NCBI GenBank assembly: GCA_020091685.1
Contig: CM034605.1
Coordinates: 27,094,281-27,158,280 of the forward strand
Direction: 5' to 3'
DNA: 64,000 bases
Source: Lutjanus erythropterus
Taxonomy: Eukaryota; Chordata; Actinopteri; Lutjaniformes; Lutjanidae
Position 1 is the stretch's first letter. Every line of letters begins with the position of its first letter. Below, piece after piece: positions 46,850 through 58,809 of this stretch. Both the position numbers and the translations under genes were made by a program. The notes under the pieces are model-generated. The model was given only the letters and a program-made list of their open reading frames with translations, did not search any database and had not been told where the DNA came from.

Positions 46850-48030
46850 ACCAAACGTACTCAATGAGTTTGCCAATCTGGCCAACCTGCAAGTCAGGCC
46901 ACGTTGTCAGCCTCAGTCAGTCAAACATTGGGGCTACTGAGAGCTCATCCCATTTCCTTGACAAAATAAAATGCAGTCACGGTTACTTGGACGATGACTT
47001 TAAGAAATAAAGTCATAAACTGAGCAAATCTATTGTGGCTGCTGTCATCTTAGGAGGCATAAACCAATCACACAGGGGTTTTGTCAGGACGCCTGCTTTC
47101 TGTCCATCAGCACTGTGAATGTGTGTGCGTATGCGTACATGTGTGTATGTATTTGAAAAAGTAGGTTAACGTCACTGAAGCTTAAAATCTGCAGTGCATC
47201 ACAATACATTTTCACAAGCTTGTTTGTCTGATCCGCAGACATGATACGGACGTGATCTTTCCTCCTACAAATCTTATGAATTAATGATTTTTTTATGATT
47301 CTTATTTTCCAGAATTGTTGAAAAACCTCAATATTGTCTATCATTTTAAATCCTCTGTGGACGCCGCAGAGCTCCTCAGAGTTTGGCAGATTGCTTTGGT
47401 GTCCTCTGATCAATCCTTTCAAAAACATTACTGACTTTTGAGTTTTTTCACTTGACTCGGTGCTGTACCCTAGGACCAATTAATTATGGTCACTGCACTT
47501 CAGTAATGCATTTTCAATGGCTGACAGCTTGGAATCAAACGCCGTGTGTTTTCTAAAATGAAATTTTAAACGTGTTGAGCGAATGTTTTTTCCACAAATG
47601 TTCTTGGACTTCAGAGCATCGACACATCAACATGTTTAAACTAGCATGCAGTGCATTTGTACATCTTTAGACAGTTACTATTTTTATGCTGCCGCTTCTG
47701 TCCTGATCAGAATTTGTGCCGCTGTACTGTGACTTGAATGATTTATGGTTTATATAATATCAGGTTTTCTTTGGGTAGTCGTAAAAAAACATCACAGCAA
47801 TCAAGATACAGATAAAAGCATCTATTAGGCTCTTAGTATCAGCCTGTCAAATAAAAAAAATGGCTGTACTTGAAATGAGACTATAAAAAAGGACAAAAAT
47901 AAATAGACTGAGACTTGATGTCCTGTTCCCAGAACTGTAAAATGAGTCTTTGCTCCAGTTTAAATCTCATCTAATCTTAGTTTTTTGTACATGCACAAAT
48001 TGATAGAGTTACTGTACTGAACTACTTATC
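46850..48030. other. Anonymous intron DNA
   Basis: A 131-codon minus-strand frame (47084-47479) is present but shows no recognisable motif, codon bias or splice context. No gene is called. Confidence 0.5.
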
Positions 48031-48034
48031 AGTA

Positions 48035-48225
48035 AGAATGATATATCACTGGCTGAGTCAGATATCTACAACTGCATATTGTCTAGACAGATTAAAGTTA
48101 GATGAGAAGCAGGAAACCGATCTCATATTCGTCAAATGTATCTACAGGCAGCGGCCGGTTCAGCCAAGCTCAGCAAACAGGCTGGAAACCGGGAAAAACA
48201 GCTACCCTGGCTCTGTCTAAAGACA
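48035..48225 (+). repeat. Copy of the 8375-9200 repeat family
   Basis: On the plus strand this has GTTAGATGAGAAGCAGGAAA, GCGGCCGGTTCAGCCAAGCT, CAGGCTGGAAACCGGGAAAA and ACAGCTACCCTGGCTCTGTC. It parallels the arms of the foldback at 8375-9200. It is a single arm without an obvious inverted partner. Confidence 0.55.
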
Positions 48226-49019
48226 GAATTTGAATGTCAGAGTATTAAAACTGAGTGTTTTGCCAGTGTTCACTCTTTAGCCAATTACAACTCATAAAAC
48301 ATAGACCTTTTCTAAAATACAGGAAGTCAAAACGTTCACAAGAACTACAGTTTTTCATTGATTTTGCTTCCAAATGACATTTTGAACAGGGCTACATTTT
48401 AGTAAGTGTCACAGTGTCGATTTGCAGGACCAGACAGAAGACACAAGTAAGCAGGAGGTGATATAAAATCACAAACACTTCTATAAAATACAACAAAGAG
48501 CTAAAATGTGAAACACAAAGAAACGCACACACATGACTGTATTTCTTACCACTGGTCGGCGTTTGGTTTGGGATGTTTAGAGTTTGGGTTTGTGTGTCTA
48601 CATTTGAGTTGTTAATCTAAAAAGACTGACTGCTTAAGACAGACACACAAATTACATTTGCTGAGAAGATTATGAATATGATTAGGGCAACACAATAAGC
48701 TGAACCTTGTCAGTTCCTGTCTGGGTCTTTCGGACGTGACAGTCGGGATATAAAATAAAACAGTCTCTGGTGTCGAAGTCTTTAATCATTTGCCTTATTA
48801 TTTAAAAACTGTTGTTTATTAGCCTTGAATTAGAGCTGCCAATATCACACAGGGAGCGACAAAATACTTTCACTGGCCAAAAAAACAAACAAACACAGGA
48901 AGGAAACAGTAAAAAGGTGTGCCATGAGCGACAATTAGTTTGGCATTGACTTCATTACAGCCACATCTCGGCTGAAGGTTACTTCTGATGAAGTTCGCTC
49001 GCCTGCAACTCTCTCTTTA

Positions 49020-49125
49020 CAGTCCTCCATCTCCGTCTGAATTTAGCATTTTGCCGCCCATGCCTTTGCCTTTTCCATGCAAATTGCAGCATAATTAGCC
49101 GTCTGACTCTTTGATTGATATCCGT
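49020..49125. promoter_or_regulatory. Possible conserved non-coding element with homeodomain/POU motifs
   Basis: Within about 45 bases there is a perfect octamer ATGCAAAT (49077-49084), a TAATTA homeodomain core (49092-49097) and a TTGATTGAT PBX/HOX-like site (49111-49119). The stretch has mixed composition without repeats. Such clustering in a large intron of a neurally expressed gene would suit a developmental enhancer. This is inference; short motifs also occur by chance. Confidence 0.25.
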
Positions 49126-50351
49126 CGGTGGATCGGCACAAACGCACCAGAGTCTGTGTTCGTGCAGGATTTCTGCGGCTGGCTAATGACACTCTACCTG
49201 TCATTCAGTGTGTTGTCCTCACACATGTGCTCCTTTCTGACTAAGAATCTGTGTGTGTTGGTGGAAACTTGTCATACGGCGTCTCCTCTTTGCAGGCTTT
49301 ATTATTGCTGTTATTGGATTATAGTGTTTGACAACAGCTGAGCTCTACATTTTGATAAATTAAATTGATCAGTCTTTGAATCATTTTCAAACCCTGCTCT
49401 TGCTGACAGTCTGAGTGATATTTTTAATTAGCCAACAAGTTTGCTAGTTGGCCAATGTGATAATAAACAAGCAACTCACATTTGCTCACAAAAAACAGTA
49501 AGTAAAGTAGAAGTTTCATAAGAAAGTGATGCTGCTGGCTTTACAGTTTTCCAGGCAGAATAATAGATGAGTTCACTTGTTAGCCAACTTTTTGAGCGTC
49601 CAGGGAAGAAAACACAACAGCACAAAGTCATGATACGTCAGCTTAGATTCTTATTTTTCAGGATTATGAAATAAGACAATAACGGCTCGTATAATTGGTT
49701 GGTTTACAATTATGCATCAGTCTGGGTTTCTTTATTTAGACAAAACTAATTCCATGTACTTCCACTCTGTTAAGATAACTGGACACTTTGACAAAACAAA
49801 ACAGATTGCGGGAGGTCAAATGAGTAATTGGAGAGCTTACAAGGCGTTTGTTCTGTCCTGTGCACAATAGAGAAGCGGTTCATGGAAGTTTCAAGGGTAG
49901 AAGTTGGATTCAAAGCAAAAAGAAACACAGGACATCTTGCAGAGTGAAGCAGAAAATCATCCTGGACAGACCAGAGTCGGCAAAATGTTACTGTTCTTCT
50001 CAATAAAATATGTTTTTTGATCAGAAGCCGCGGTGATTTAAGCTCATATGTTCCAACTCTTGAGACCAAAACCCATGAAAGTAATTCAGCTTGTACCAGC
50101 ACATTAACTCCAGATTGTAGCTGATACCTCAGAGCTGTGTGTTATAAAGCTGTATAAACCAATTACATAATGTAAATGGAATATTTTTCTACTTCCAGGT
50201 GTGAAACCTCAGTCTAATCAACTTTGACCAAAGCCGTCGAGCTTGAACAGCAGCTTCACAGCAAACACAAACTGCGTTTTTAGTGGTTGTTAATTTCCCA
50301 ACCAGCGTAGCCAAAATCAATATTTGTTGTCAGCACGAGTCTCTGACTTAC

Positions 50352-50430
50352 CTCTCGTCGCCGTGACGCCCAGCAGCTTTGTTTGATCTTCCAAACCACG
50401 GCGGCCACCAGGAGCAGGGACAGGAAGCAG
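50352..50430 (-). CDS. atrnl1: atrnl1 internal exon: transmembrane segment
   Basis: This internal coding exon of 79 bp (one base plus 26 codons) encodes the hydrophobic run CFLSLLLVAAVVW followed by the basic stop-transfer segment KIKQSCWASRRRE. That is the single-pass transmembrane helix and first cytoplasmic residues of attractin-family proteins. The minus strand shows a polypyrimidine tract ending in CCACAG at the acceptor and a strong GTAAGTC donor. The exon starts in phase 2, so the serine before the cysteine is split across the previous intron, and it ends in phase 0. The reading frame continues exactly into the exon at 5568-5675, giving RRRE then QLLREM, as I remember for ATRN and ATRNL1. 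Attractin-family proteins are large type I membrane proteins with CUB, kelch, C-type lectin and EGF-like ectodomains; ATRNL1 has been reported to bind the melanocortin-4 receptor. The preceding ectodomain exon was not found and presumably lies beyond 64000. The longer ORF running upstream across the acceptor (to about 50537) is intron read-through. Confidence 0.96.
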
Positions 50431-50797
50431 CTGTGGACAGACAGGATAGACAGACGAGTCAAAAAGGAGGAAAAAGACTGATTAAAGAAGAGGAGAAGAG
50501 ACAAAAACTGGGAGTCTTGGGAGCATTTGAGGTCCATTTGTTGCTAAGAAGCGCATGTCTCTGTGTATCGGTTTCAGTCATGCATAAATTAATCAATGAG
50601 CACTGATTTGCTCCTTCAAACTTATGCATATTCATGTGTGTTTTGGTCTGACAGCGCTTGCCAGAAAAGGTGATTACAACCCACATTGATCTGTGTGATT
50701 TTTAATGAGCTTAAGGTCTGAAGCCTATGGACCAACCTTCTACCTTCTGATAAAAAAAAAAAGAGTAACAAGCTCCTGCTCTGCTGTAAGTACGACC

Positions 50798-51135
50798 TTT
50801 AAAAAGTATACTATGCAGGATTTTCCAAAAAAAACAAAAAACAAAAATGAATCCTTCTCAGTGTGTGGTGGTGTCTGTATCTGCAGAGACCCTGTCCTCC
50901 GCCTGCATTGTCTCATTTTGCCGTGTTCTGAATGTTTCTGGGCGTCAACCTCTGAGCAGTGGTGTCTAACCTCCAGCCAATAGCAGCACACAGGTTATCT
51001 AAAATCACAGAGACCAGCGGCTGCATCGTCATCTCTCTCCTCTCTGTCTTTTTCCACCAACGTAGAATGGCTCGACTCCGGTTCATGGTCTGGAACCCGA
51101 AAATGTGGTTCCTGGAACCAAACCGAGTTTTCAAA
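50798..51135 (+). repeat. Two adjoining teleost dispersed repeats
   Basis: The left part (50798-51010) has AGTATACTATGCAGGATTTT, CTCAGTGTGTGGTGGTGTCT and CAGCCAATAGCAGCACACAG, a repeat I recognise from fish genomes. The right part (51055-51135) has ACGTAGAATGGCTCGACTCC and GGAACCCGAAAATGTGGTTC, typical of a separate hAT-like family. ORFs on both strands across this block are repeat-derived. Confidence 0.55.
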
Positions 51136-52135
51136 CTGGAGTCCAGGGACCAACATGTATATTTTAACTCATATTTTAATGTATTTAACTTTTATATGTT
51201 TTTTGGAAGTTGCAGCAAGAGGTCAGGTCAACGCCTTGAAAGAATTTTATATTGAAATTTTATTTTGAAGGTACCATGTTTGCCTCCGCTCCCTGTCTCT
51301 CCGCTCTCTGTCGTGGCTCTGCCTTCACTGCAGAGCAGAAGTCACTGATGATGTGTTGCCAGAATCACGTAGCACAATAACTCGACTCTCTCTGTTGTTC
51401 ATGATGTTGCGCTGTCTTGTCAACATTAAGTTTGTTTATTAGACTGCTGTTATGTTGGTTAAGACTTGTTTCAGTAATTAGCCTCCTTGGAAATCAGCCT
51501 TGCCAAGAGGTAAGCTAACCTGCTACAGTTTTGTCTTCACACAGTCATACAGAGAGTATGCTACTCTATGCTATGAGTAACAAGTCATAAATCAGCATTA
51601 AAGAGCTTAAATCCAACTTTCTCCAAAATTTCTTCTACAAAAGATACAGTTCCATGTTTTGTGAAGTTAAGAGAAGCTTCAACAACTTAGCGTGATACAA
51701 AACGGGACCAGGCAGACCAAAATATCTTCACAGTTACAGTTTATAAACTACCTGAAGATGTCAAAAGATACAAGGTGCAAGTGTCAAATGATGTCAGACA
51801 AGAAGAAGCTGTTGACAGAGGAGATATGCAATAAAAAAAAAAAGACTTTCTATGAGATGTTCAGGAGGGTGGGATTCAGACACACGTTTCAACACTTCCA
51901 CATGCACACACACCTCTCCATTCACTAACACACTTTTATTATTACCTGCATGAAGGTTATTTTATGTCCCGTATTTATTTCTGGATGATTCTCCTCCACT
52001 GAGTTTTGACGTTAAGCAGCATCTTTGTCATCTTGATTTGTTTTGTTTTTTTTGTCTTTTCTGTACTCTCTTCCTTGTTGGCGAGGATTTTTTCAGCACC
52101 GTGGGATATTTTATTTCTCTCTGAGCACTTAATGT

Positions 52136-52148
52136 CCCCCCCCCCCCC
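52136..52148 (+). repeat. C13 homopolymer
   Basis: Thirteen consecutive C bases; length is uncertain for the same reason as other homopolymers. Confidence 0.9.
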
Positions 52149-52301
52149 ACTCCATTTTCCGGTATTTTCCACATTTGCGCAAATAAAATATACAAAGAAT
52201 CAAAAACCTGAGTGTTCTTTGCACTCTACACAGAAATCGCCTTGAGGTGATGAAGGTAGGGGTGACATGTCTTGGAGAGGTGTTTTTTTTAGTGGTGTCA
52301 C

Positions 52302-52317
52302 TGTGTGAGCGTGTGTG

Positions 52318-52354
<37 letters not shown>
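52302..52354 (+). repeat. (GT)n microsatellite
   Basis: About 34 bp of pure GT (52321-52354), preceded by GTGTGAGC units. Confidence 0.95.
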
Positions 52355-52355
<1 letters not shown>

Positions 52356-52449
52356 CCCCATCTCTCTCCACTTCCCCTGCCTGCTTTCACACTTGCACTT
52401 AGGAAACTGTGAAGAAGACGGGGAATAAAACCACAGAAATAAAGACAGA

Positions 52450-52483
52450 GTGTGTGTGCGTGTGTGTGAGTGTGTGTGTGTGT
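52450..52483 (+). repeat. Interrupted (GT)n microsatellite
   Basis: GT runs interrupted by GCG and GAG. It lies 100 bp from the GT tract at 52302-52354. Confidence 0.95.
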
Positions 52484-54309
52484 AGACATCAGAGAAAACA
52501 TCTCCTGCAATCTGAACTTCATTCCCTGACTGTTGAGCCTCTTGCTGATTTCCTGTCTGTGTTCCGGTGGCTCTCTGGCCCAGACTTCCTTCATTTCAGC
52601 TCACGTCAGTGTTGGCAACTGGCTGCTGATGAGTGAAGTACCAGCAGCGTGATGGCAAAACGCCTAAACAACACTGATCCAAACATCAGCTCAAACTGTC
52701 CGCCAGGAAAAAAAAAATCCACCGGAAAAAATAGAAATTTGCACGTTTCAGATTTGTGACATCTTGGATGGCTGGATTTTGACGTGTGAAGACAAACACA
52801 AAGTCTTTCCAAAAACTAGAAAACTGAGCGGTGAGACACACTGACGTGTAATGTCACAGTGACACAATAAATATGTTTAAACTGATTTGTGGGTAGGCCT
52901 ATAGAATATTTATTTAGGGTTTAACAGACTAATGAGCGACATTTTACATTAATAAAAAGAAAATAAACTTGAAAATGCATCAATATCCCCATTATGCGAG
53001 CTCAGCTGTGACACTGTTTACAGTCTGAAATCAGTCTCAATGGAGCAGCGGCTGCACACAGTAATGTTTATGATCTAATTTACCATAAACACAATTACCA
53101 CCTTTTCTTTACATTATAATGCCATGCATTCAGATACTGAATGGAACAGAAGGAAACGTTTAACAGTCTAAATGATGTTAATTGGGTTCTATGTGATGTT
53201 TGACTTGTAAATGATAGACCCTGCATGTTTATAGTGATGTATAAAGAGAAATGTTTCTCACTGGAGAGACTCAGCTCTCCTGATATGGTGGTTTACACCC
53301 AGAGAATGGATTCACATGCACTAGATGCAAAGGTGAGAAATCAGATTTCTCCCCTCTCTTTATTTTGGAAGCATTACTTTTTCTGCAATGGTGTTACAAT
53401 AAACTGCTTCTTGATTTATTTTTTGTCTATATCTGTTTTTGTCATGCATATTTTGTTGAACTCTGTTAACTGTGTCCAGGGACAAGAAACAGTAATCTTC
53501 TGAGTTGACATGTCCTTTGGATATAAATATTTAGAATATTTTTGGGGTGCTGTCATTGCAGCTAGAGGCTATTTTTATCAACAGAGAAGTCTTGCCGTCA
53601 CTTTACAGTCACTTTTTTTTATTGAATAGTGGAGAAGAAAGTCATGTTTCAGGTTATACTTGTCCCACAGGGTCTGTGATCGCAGCTGTATTTAATCCAA
53701 GATTACCTGGATTGATTAGTTGGGTCTTCGATTGATTCCTGTGTACATTTTTACCACACTGAGCTGAACAGTTGGCCTTGAAATACATAAATATACATTC
53801 TTTGCTTTTTGTTCCACATGTAGCTAATATTCTTCTTTTGTTTAAGATCACAGGTAAGTCTTGTATTCCCTTTCAGGCTTTAGATGTGAATTTAATTAGA
53901 AACTCTAAGTTAAAGAGAAACTCCTGCAGACACATGGGCCTGCCAGCGAGACCCCTTACGGATTTTCCTCCAAACTTTTACCACTTTTTCCAATCTAAAA
54001 GCCTTAGCCCATTTTAATACCGGCTGTGATGCGTTCAGATCTTTATTCATCGCTCCCACACTCCCCCTGCCCACCCTGTGTGACTCTTTAAACTGCCACC
54101 CATTCAAAAAAATTCCCTTATCTCTCCAGGCTGAAGAGGACTCTTAAGCGATCCATCCGTTCAGCCATCTTATTGATCTGGCTTCCTGCTCGCTGCTTAA
54201 AGAGCGACACGGTGCTGATGAATGACCCGCGTGAATAGATATCAGTGCCGCATCAAAGGCCTCCCTGCTCAGCGGGGTGGGAGGGAAGAGGAGAGAGAGA
54301 CAAAGGACG

Positions 54310-54337
54310 GGAGGAGGAGGAGGAGGAGGAGGAGGAG
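54310..54337 (+). repeat. (GGA)9 trinucleotide repeat
   Basis: Nine GGA units inside a longer purine-rich tract (54262-54475). The poly-glutamate and poly-serine ORFs here are artefacts of it. Confidence 0.93.
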
Positions 54338-54479
54338 AAGGAGAGACAAAGGGACAGAGGAAAATGGACAGTTATGCTGAAAGACGGGGAGATAAAGGCA
54401 GATAAGAGATTAGAAAGTGAAGCCAGAAGGATGGACAAAGTACAGAAACCAAGACAGAGAGAAAGGAGACAGTGGGGGG

Positions 54480-57400
54480 TTTTGGGAAGCCAATCACTAA
54501 TATATATTTTGGGAGTGTCCAGTCTTAAGATCTTTCTAGGCAGAGATTCAAACAGCACTAAAAAGCACAATTAACACTTATCTGGTCTTGCAATTTTCCA
54601 CATTATTTTTAGGAAATTATTATCAGGGAAGGCTTCCTGCAGAATATATTTTTGGTATTTTGAGATCCATACAACACGGGGATGGAAAAATGTAGTACAT
54701 TTTCTCTCCGTCTTAAGAAAAATGTGTCCATTAAATGCTGGATGTAGTGGGTCAAATATGTAAAACCCTTACGGCCAGATTTTGCAGAGGCATTGAATGA
54801 ATTACCCTGTAATGTTGTGTTACTCTAAAAAAAACCTCATTGATTTTTATTTCACTCTCTTTCCAATCTCCCACTGACAGACTTTTCATTGCTCTTGTTT
54901 GCACTCTTTAACTCTCCCACAACGTAAAATATTTATTTTTAATTTTGATAAAAAATCTGTGAACAGGAGAGGAAATAAAACTGCTTTTGTCCTGGTTTTT
55001 GTTCTGTAATAAAACTTGCTGTTCCAAAACAAAGAACTTCTATAAGCGTCTTCTATTTGTTTCTTTCTTTTTGATGAGAAAAGATTTGAGAAACACAAAA
55101 CAAGTCCAGAGCGTTATTTAATCTGCAGTTGACATTTGTTTAGCATAGAATTACCATTTGTAATTTTTACTGTAGGCGTGTGATTCAGCGCTGTTCAGCC
55201 AAAATCTGGCCCTCCAACTGATCTCCTGATTGTTGCCTAGTTTATTCTTATCCGTACTACGCCATGCCTATTCTGAAAAGGCTGTCGTTCTGAATGCTGC
55301 CATAATGTATTATTATTATTTCTATTTTTTGTTTGAACCGTCACTGTTTTGAATCCCACATGGAGTCACATCAGATCACAGCAAACCCAGCCACCTCACA
55401 TCAAAAAACAGGTAGTATGCAGAATGGAAAACCAAAAAGGACATTGTTTAAAATAATATAATACTAACATTCAATAATATGAAAGGAACAAAAGCTATAA
55501 AAAAGATGTAAGACCTCATATCAGTTTGGTCTTAACTGTCTGATCTGAAATTCTGCTTGCAGTGAAACCAAACAGCGTTCAGTGGGTTTTTCTTTAACAG
55601 GTGAAGGTTGATAATTAAAAAGAAAAAATAATCCTATTTTGATTTTTTTTTCTCCACTTTTTTGTCGTGGTTTCAAAAGAGGAAAAAGGATTGTAGTTTC
55701 TTGATACAAGTGTTGTGCGCAACTTTGCAATTCTGGCATTGTGACGACCCCGATAGCTAGAAACTATTTTTAAATCCATTTGATGCTCAAAATTACTTCA
55801 AAACTTTTAGTTATTATAATACAGACAGTAAATACTGCTCTATGTCTCCCTCTGGTGGTTAAAAAACAAAAATCGCAATTATACCAACTTTTATTTTGAA
55901 ATTTTAAAAAAGGGGTCTGGATGAACGTTCGCTTCCAGGTCAAATTGGCTCTGCTCTGCTCTTCAGACAGACAAAAATGAGAGCAAGCAGCTCTGACTGT
56001 CACAAATGTGAGAATCCCCATTTGTTGCCTCAAACGTAGTTACACAGTTCCTCTTGCATCCTCAAGTCCATCTATTACGGTCACGTTTCTATCCTCCCTC
56101 GTGCAAACGTAATTCTGCTTTCACAAATTTGTGCCTTTGCACTCTCAAAGCACACGCAGATTGCACTCAAATTTGTTTTGCACTCTCTAAAATCTTCTGT
56201 TGTCAATATATTTCCATAGAAGAGCAAAGACAAAAAGAGAAACATATTGAAAGGAACAACAGAGAGACGGACACAAACACAGAGAGAAGAAGACGCAGAT
56301 GGAAACAGACAGAGCAGCGCGCTTCATTTGATCTCAACATCCACGAGGGAAGCCGGCCAAGTTAGTCAGGCTTCAGCTTCTCCCCCCCTCCGAACCACTC
56401 CATCACACCTAGAGTGCCGCTCTCACTCTCACTGGGATTAGAAATAAGCATCCACCGGCAGATGCTGCCTCACCAGAACCACCTGCAACAATCATGCTTC
56501 ACCTCCTCGTCTGAAGCGCATTTGTCCCATTAACCAAAACACCAATAGTTTGACACAACTGCGCACGTTTTAAAGGTGATGTTTGAGTGAAAACCGATGA
56601 TTTAAACGGCAGCTGAGTCTTTGACAGTGAACTCCAGCAGTCAACGTGCATAAAATGAGTACTGAAACGTGCCAAAAGATCCCATGTTCATCCCAAGCTG
56701 GTTGAGAACTTAGACATAGGACATAAATATGGATTAATTTACTGTCGCTTACAGGTCAAACAAAAGTCCCTGCAAAGAAGCTCCTTCGTGTAGCCTGGAG
56801 GGCAACAACACCCAACACAAAGAAATACGTTTCAAATAAAATCCTCCTTGTAATTGAGAACATTGTGGTATTTGAGTCGACTTTAACCTGCCTGAGCTAG
56901 TTAGACTCAAAACTCCTGGGATGGAGTGTTCAAGACATGCAGCATTTATTGTAAAAATGCCTAAATCAACTTGGCATGTCATGAATAAATATATTTAGGA
57001 TTTTTATTTGTGTAAATAAAACATCATATAAGGTCTTCCGGTGTACAATGCCTTTGTAAAGTCGCAAATGAAAATAGCAGCAATAGAATTCTGCTCTTCC
57101 ACTTATTCTAATATAACATGTAAAGCCATGTGTAACTGCAGAGCGTCCAAAGACAGAAATAACTGCAGAAGTTTTTAGTTCTGGCCATGATTACAGTCAT
57201 CACATGTACTCTGCATTGCCACTGAAGACAGATGGTGATGCAGTGGAGTTAAAAAAGTTGGAGGAAATGTGTCAGAGACAGACTGTGTGTCTGACATATC
57301 TGCTAAAAAAAACAGTATCTAAGTGGCAAACACACAACAAGACAAACTAACAAAACAAAAGCAAACTGATTTGAGAATATGACGATATTTGGATTGATTT

Positions 57401-58245
57401 CTTCTTCAGAGGAAGTTTTTTTTTCCTCGTGACCTGAAAGCAGTCCCATTTTACCTCCTCGATAAAGAAGCGAACCCTGATTTCACTGTGAGTTTTCACT
57501 GTAAACAATCACTTTTGTTTGCATCTGAGGTTTCTCACCACATCATACCCTCTATAGGCTTTGCAAACACGCTGAATGCAGTTTTTTACTTCACAGAGCT
57601 TTTTATTGAATGCCTTGAAACTTGGTGTGTTGACTTTGGCTGGTGCTCATTTTATTACCACTCCGCTGCCACCGACCGTTACTCCCTCTGCAGTCTAAAA
57701 AAAAAAAAGTCATGACAACCACATCTTCATGCCGTCCAGATGGCTCAATGCTTGCAGCATGTGGATTTGCATGTCATTTTTTTCCCCCCAAATTAAGCCA
57801 ATCAATTCACCAAGTAATAAGCAGCAAAATATTGTTCTCACTCTAGCAGCTAGTTAGGGGACTCCTGAAAACACATAGCTCAAAATAAGATAATGATGAT
57901 CATTTTGTGCTAAAACAGTCACTTTGTTCACCTGCTACTTTGATGCCACTTAATTTGCTCCATAAATGAGATAAAACCTGGTTTGTATACTCTGCTTCTT
58001 TGTTTATGTTGTTTATGTAATTTACTAGATATACACTATACACAGCATGTGTTAATAGACAGTTGCGGTAGTATGTTGTTATCCACACTAAGTAGCTTTT
58101 CTGCCATGAATGCACCCTTTAATTTACTGGAAAAAAATGTTACATTCATTTGTCGGCTGAGTCATAGACACATGATAAGTCTAAGACAATAACAGAAAGA
58201 AGGATGTGCCTCACAAATTAGTGGATTATAAGCAAACTGGGAAAA
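54480..58245. other. Anonymous intron DNA
   Basis: A CTCCCTCTGGTGG scrap near 55847 is typical of fish repeat edges. Otherwise no exon, RNA gene or element can be supported. The ORFs are short and unrecognised. Confidence 0.5.
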
Positions 58246-58250
58246 ACAGA

Positions 58251-58435
58251 TTAAAGGAGAAAAATTACACATTTTTATCCTTCTTTATCCTTCCTTCCAT
58301 CTAGTTTCATTATAGTCAAGAGGCAGACATCTCTACAGCCGATATTTCCAACTCACACCAAAACAATCCAGACGGAACAATATCACTACAAGTGTGGGTA
58401 CGTGTTTTTTATTTTGGTGTGAACCGTCCCTTTAA
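58251..58435. mobile_element. Compact copy of the TTAAAGGGACAG foldback MITE
   Basis: The ends are TTAAAGGAGAAAAATTACAC at the left and GTGTGAACCGTCCCTTTAA at the right, roughly inverted copies. The interior contains GACATCTCTACAGCCGATAT, matching the arms at 14580-15060 in reverse orientation. The TTAA at both ends is compatible with piggyBac-type mobilisation, but TTAA may also be part of the inverted repeat. Confidence 0.6.
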
Positions 58436-58774
58436 ATATCATTATATTTAGCTGTTCAGTGCTCAGCAATGGAAAAGAAGGCCTACAGTGTGACTATGTA
58501 ACTGAAGGCAGGAGAAAAATGGCAGAAACAGCATGAGTGTCAGGCAAACCTTTCTCTACTAAAACGGGTAAAAAATGATGGAAGCTGTCCGATTTAGCGG
58601 CGGAGTTGAGAGTGGAAAGAGAACCAGAGAGCGAGTGTATTATAGCCACGAGCTGCTGAGGCCGGAGAGGTGAGCTCTGACGTGTCATTGGCTAACCTGA
58701 CAGCAAGACAACAGCCACAGGGCAAACACCAACAGACCGGCTCTGTTGTCTACAGCCAGCTGAATACTAATCCA

Positions 58775-58775
58775 G

Positions 58776-58806
<31 letters not shown>

Positions 58807-58808
58807 CC
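58775..58808 (+). repeat. (TGCC)8 tetranucleotide repeat
   Basis: Eight TGCC units followed by GCTGCTGCT. Confidence 0.95.
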
Positions 58809-58809
58809 G

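Larger units (their letters stand above)
5676..50351 (-). other. atrnl1 intron of 44.7 kb between the transmembrane and juxtamembrane exons
   Basis: The exons at 50352-50430 and 5568-5675 encode adjacent residues of the same protein in matching phase, so everything between is a single intron of 44,676 bp. It begins (minus strand) with GTAAGTC and ends with CTCCCTAG. It is filled with diverged transposable elements, tandem repeats and anonymous AT-rich DNA, listed separately. Any real coding exon inside it must belong to an alternative isoform or a nested gene. Confidence 0.93.
51260..54250. other. Anonymous intron DNA with microsatellites
   Basis: Apart from the GT and C tracts listed separately, no supportable feature was seen. 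Confidence 0.5.

Noticed and set aside
47084..47479. 131-codon minus-strand ORF in plain AT-rich DNA
   Set aside because: No protein signature, ends in a HTHMYAYAH run from a GT-like stretch, and no splice context.
50431..50537. N-terminal extension of the transmembrane-exon ORF starting at a methionine
   Set aside because: This is read-through of the intron across a good polypyrimidine tract and CCACAG acceptor. The peptide there does not resemble attractin-family sequence.
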